Shown here in pieces: positions 13,091-14,350 of a stretch of DNA of 14,350 nt. Every line of letters begins with the position of its first letter. Positions within the stretch are counted from its first letter, which is position 1. Source of the stretch: Dehalococcoidia bacterium (GTDB taxonomy: Bacteria; Chloroflexota; Dehalococcoidia; GIF9; AB-539-J10); assembly GCA_029859145.1 (NCBI GenBank), contig JAOUDT010000009.1, positions 1-14,350 of the forward strand. Reading direction: 5' to 3'. Under the pieces are notes generated by a model, which saw only the letters and a program-made list of their open reading frames with translations, did no database searches and was not told the origin of the DNA. The position numbers and the translations under genes are program-made.

Positions 13091-14350
13091 CTATGCCTCC
13101 CATTTCATGATTTCTATCAAACAAGAGTTGGGCGCCATCCCTGGAGCATTTTTGGACAGCATCCGCGCTGATGTAAGCAGGTTGACACAACCACCTTTGT
13201 CAATAGAGTAGGCCTTTCCCGGTTCCATAGGATCATATTTGATCGATGAACAGTAGCTGTGGACAACGCCGGGTTTACAGCGTTCCGTCACCTGAGCTAT
13301 GCACAGTACTGCTGCACGGTCATTATACAACTTGACTATGTCGCCCTGCTTTATGCCCCGCGGACCGGCATCGTGCGGGTGTATTCTGGCTACCCAATAA
13401 CCGTAACCATCCTTCTTGATACGATGGCCAGGAATATCCTCCAACCAGGGAGTGTGGGTATCATAGTGGGTGTGGAACGAGTATCTGGGATGTGGGGACA
13501 ATAGCTGCAGCGGATATTTCCTGGCAAGCGGCGAATTTGGCCCCTCCCAGCTCGGAATATACCTGGGCATCGGAGGCCGTTCCTTGTCGTCGGGCAGATG
13601 CTGCGTCAAGCTCTGGGAAACAAACTCTATCTTACCGCTATAGGTACCCAGTTCCTTGCCTTTTTCCGTGTTTCTCTTGGGGTTCAAGTAATCCGGTGTA
13701 TCACACGGTCTGCCCTCGTAGAACCATCGTAGTGCTGGAGTCGGCTTGTAATCGTCAGGAACGGGCACCACGTAGTAACCTTTCCTATCAAATTCTTCCC
13801 ATGATATGTGCTTGGGCAGATCGGATATTTCAAAATATCGCCTGACCCAGTCCAGCACAGTCTTGCCACCGTCGGTGAAGTCATCCTTGAAACCAAGCCT
13901 GTCTGCAAGGAGAGTGAATATGTCGTAATCTGACTTAGATTCAAAAAGCGGCTCAATGCACTTCTTCTGCCGGACTATAATTCGGTAATTGCAACCGCTG
14001 TTTCCATGCGTGGAGTAGCCACCGGGACTGGCAAATTCAGCAATATCGTCCCTCTCCAGATTGGTGCACGCTGGCAGGATGATATCAGCAAATCTGGTCT
14101 CACCACCCCACCAGCAATCCTGGTTGACCACAAATTCCAGTTTAGGACTCTGGTATGCCATCACCCATCTATTAGTTTCGGTCATGGTGCCGATAAATGA
14201 GCCTCCATAGCGATAGAACATCTTGACTTCTGATTTCCCTGGCAATGGATATTTATACGGCTTGAGCTGTTGCTCAATCGAATTACCGCAGAAACCTTCG
14301 CCACGCCACTCTACAGGCGGGTTCAAAATTGCCTCAGGGAACAGCAAGCG
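13091..14350 (-). CDS. Molybdopterin oxidoreductase alpha subunit, copy 2 (5' end cut by window edge)
   Basis: The C-terminal 419 residues of a second transhydroxylase-like catalytic subunit; the first half, including the Mo-ligand and catalytic region, lies beyond the right edge. The visible part begins RLLFPEAILNPP, matching alpha-1 near its residue 421, and is collinear to the shared ending KWEA: 45 of the last 60 residues are identical to alpha-1. Shared stretches include GSFIxTMTETNRWV, YQSPKLEFVV, PPMPRYIPSWEG and YSGKIEFVSQSLT. It differs in several aromatic and cysteine positions, for example QDCWWGGETRF against QDCHWQSETRF, which may affect substrate or partner contacts. It starts the leftward unit alpha2-beta2-cyclase-SDR and is co-translated with beta-2. 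Whether its active site keeps the His/Asp-Ser/Tyr set cannot be seen here. Confidence 0.87.
   Translation of the reverse strand, partial: RLLFPEAILNPPVEWRGEGFCGNSIEQQLKPYKYPLPGKSEVKMFYRYGGSFIGTMTETNRWVMAYQSPKLEFVVNQDCWWGGETRFADIILPACTNLERDDIAEFASPGGYSTHGNSGCNYRIIVRQKKCIEPLFESKSDYDIFTLLADRLGFKDDFTDGGKTVLDWVRRYFEISDLPKHISWEEFDRKGYYVVPVPDDYKPTPALRWFYEGRPCDTPDYLNPKRNTEKGKELGTYSGKIEFVSQSLTQHLPDDKERPPMPRYIPSWEGPNSPLARKYPLQLLSPHPRYSFHTHYDTHTPWLEDIPGHRIKKDGYGYWVARIHPHDAGPRGIKQGDIVKLYNDRAAVLCIAQVTERCKPGVVHSYCSSIKYDPMEPGKAYSIDKGGCVNLLTSARMLSKNAPGMAPNSCLIEIMKWEA

Noticed and set aside
1..14350. Mobile elements, CRISPR repeats, tRNA genes, phage or defence genes
   Set aside because: No transposase or integrase, regular short repeats, tRNA-like clover sequence or known defence domain was seen on either strand.

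Overview
The window (about 50% GC by eye) looks like chromosomal DNA from an anaerobic, probably uncultured bacterium that lives on aromatic or hydroaromatic acids. The clues are oxygen-sensitive iron-sulfur and molybdopterin enzymes, an ADP-forming acyl-CoA synthetase, a TRAP transporter and beta-oxidation-type enzymes. A syntrophic or sulfate-reducing Desulfobacterota member or an anaerobic Chloroflexota would fit, but nothing here fixes the phylum. I see no tRNA, rRNA, CRISPR array, transposase or phage gene.

Layout. Positions 1-5599 read leftward: dctQ, dctM, a roughly 570-bp gap with one unidentified small ORF, then a molybdopterin alpha subunit and its ferredoxin-like beta subunit (cut by the window edge). 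A divergent control region (5600-5876) carries one good sigma-70-like promoter per direction. Positions 5877-10521 read rightward: the two subunits of an ADP-forming acyl-CoA synthetase, an enoyl-CoA hydratase, a DUF35 zinc-ribbon/OB-fold protein and a thiolase-fold enzyme. Positions 10539-14350 read leftward again: a second molybdopterin alpha subunit (cut by the right edge), its beta subunit, a cyclase-family metal hydrolase and a short-chain dehydrogenase. The two blocks converge with only 17 bp between stop codons at 10521/10539.

The central observation is two paralogous alpha/beta pairs that resemble pyrogallol:phloroglucinol transhydroxylase (Pelobacter TthLS) and its relative resorcinol hydroxylase (Azoarcus RhLS), rather than DmsAB or PsrAB. 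The complete alpha subunit has no N-terminal Fe-S motif and no Tat signal, and carries His, Asp-Ser and Tyr at spacings matching the transhydroxylase active site. Both beta subunits have 12 cluster cysteines, enough for three clusters rather than four, and the complete one ends in a small beta-sandwich domain, as in TthS.

Working model (inference): the transporter imports an organic acid; the molybdenum enzymes rearrange or add ring hydroxyls; the SDR reduces the polyhydroxylated ring (a phloroglucinol-reductase-like step); the cyclase-family hydrolase opens the resulting cyclic 1,3-dione; and the acyl-CoA synthetase, hydratase and thiolase/DUF35 pair handle the open-chain acid as CoA thioesters, with possible ATP gain when the synthetase runs towards acid plus ATP. 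The parts are recognisable; this combination and its substrate are not proven by the sequence.
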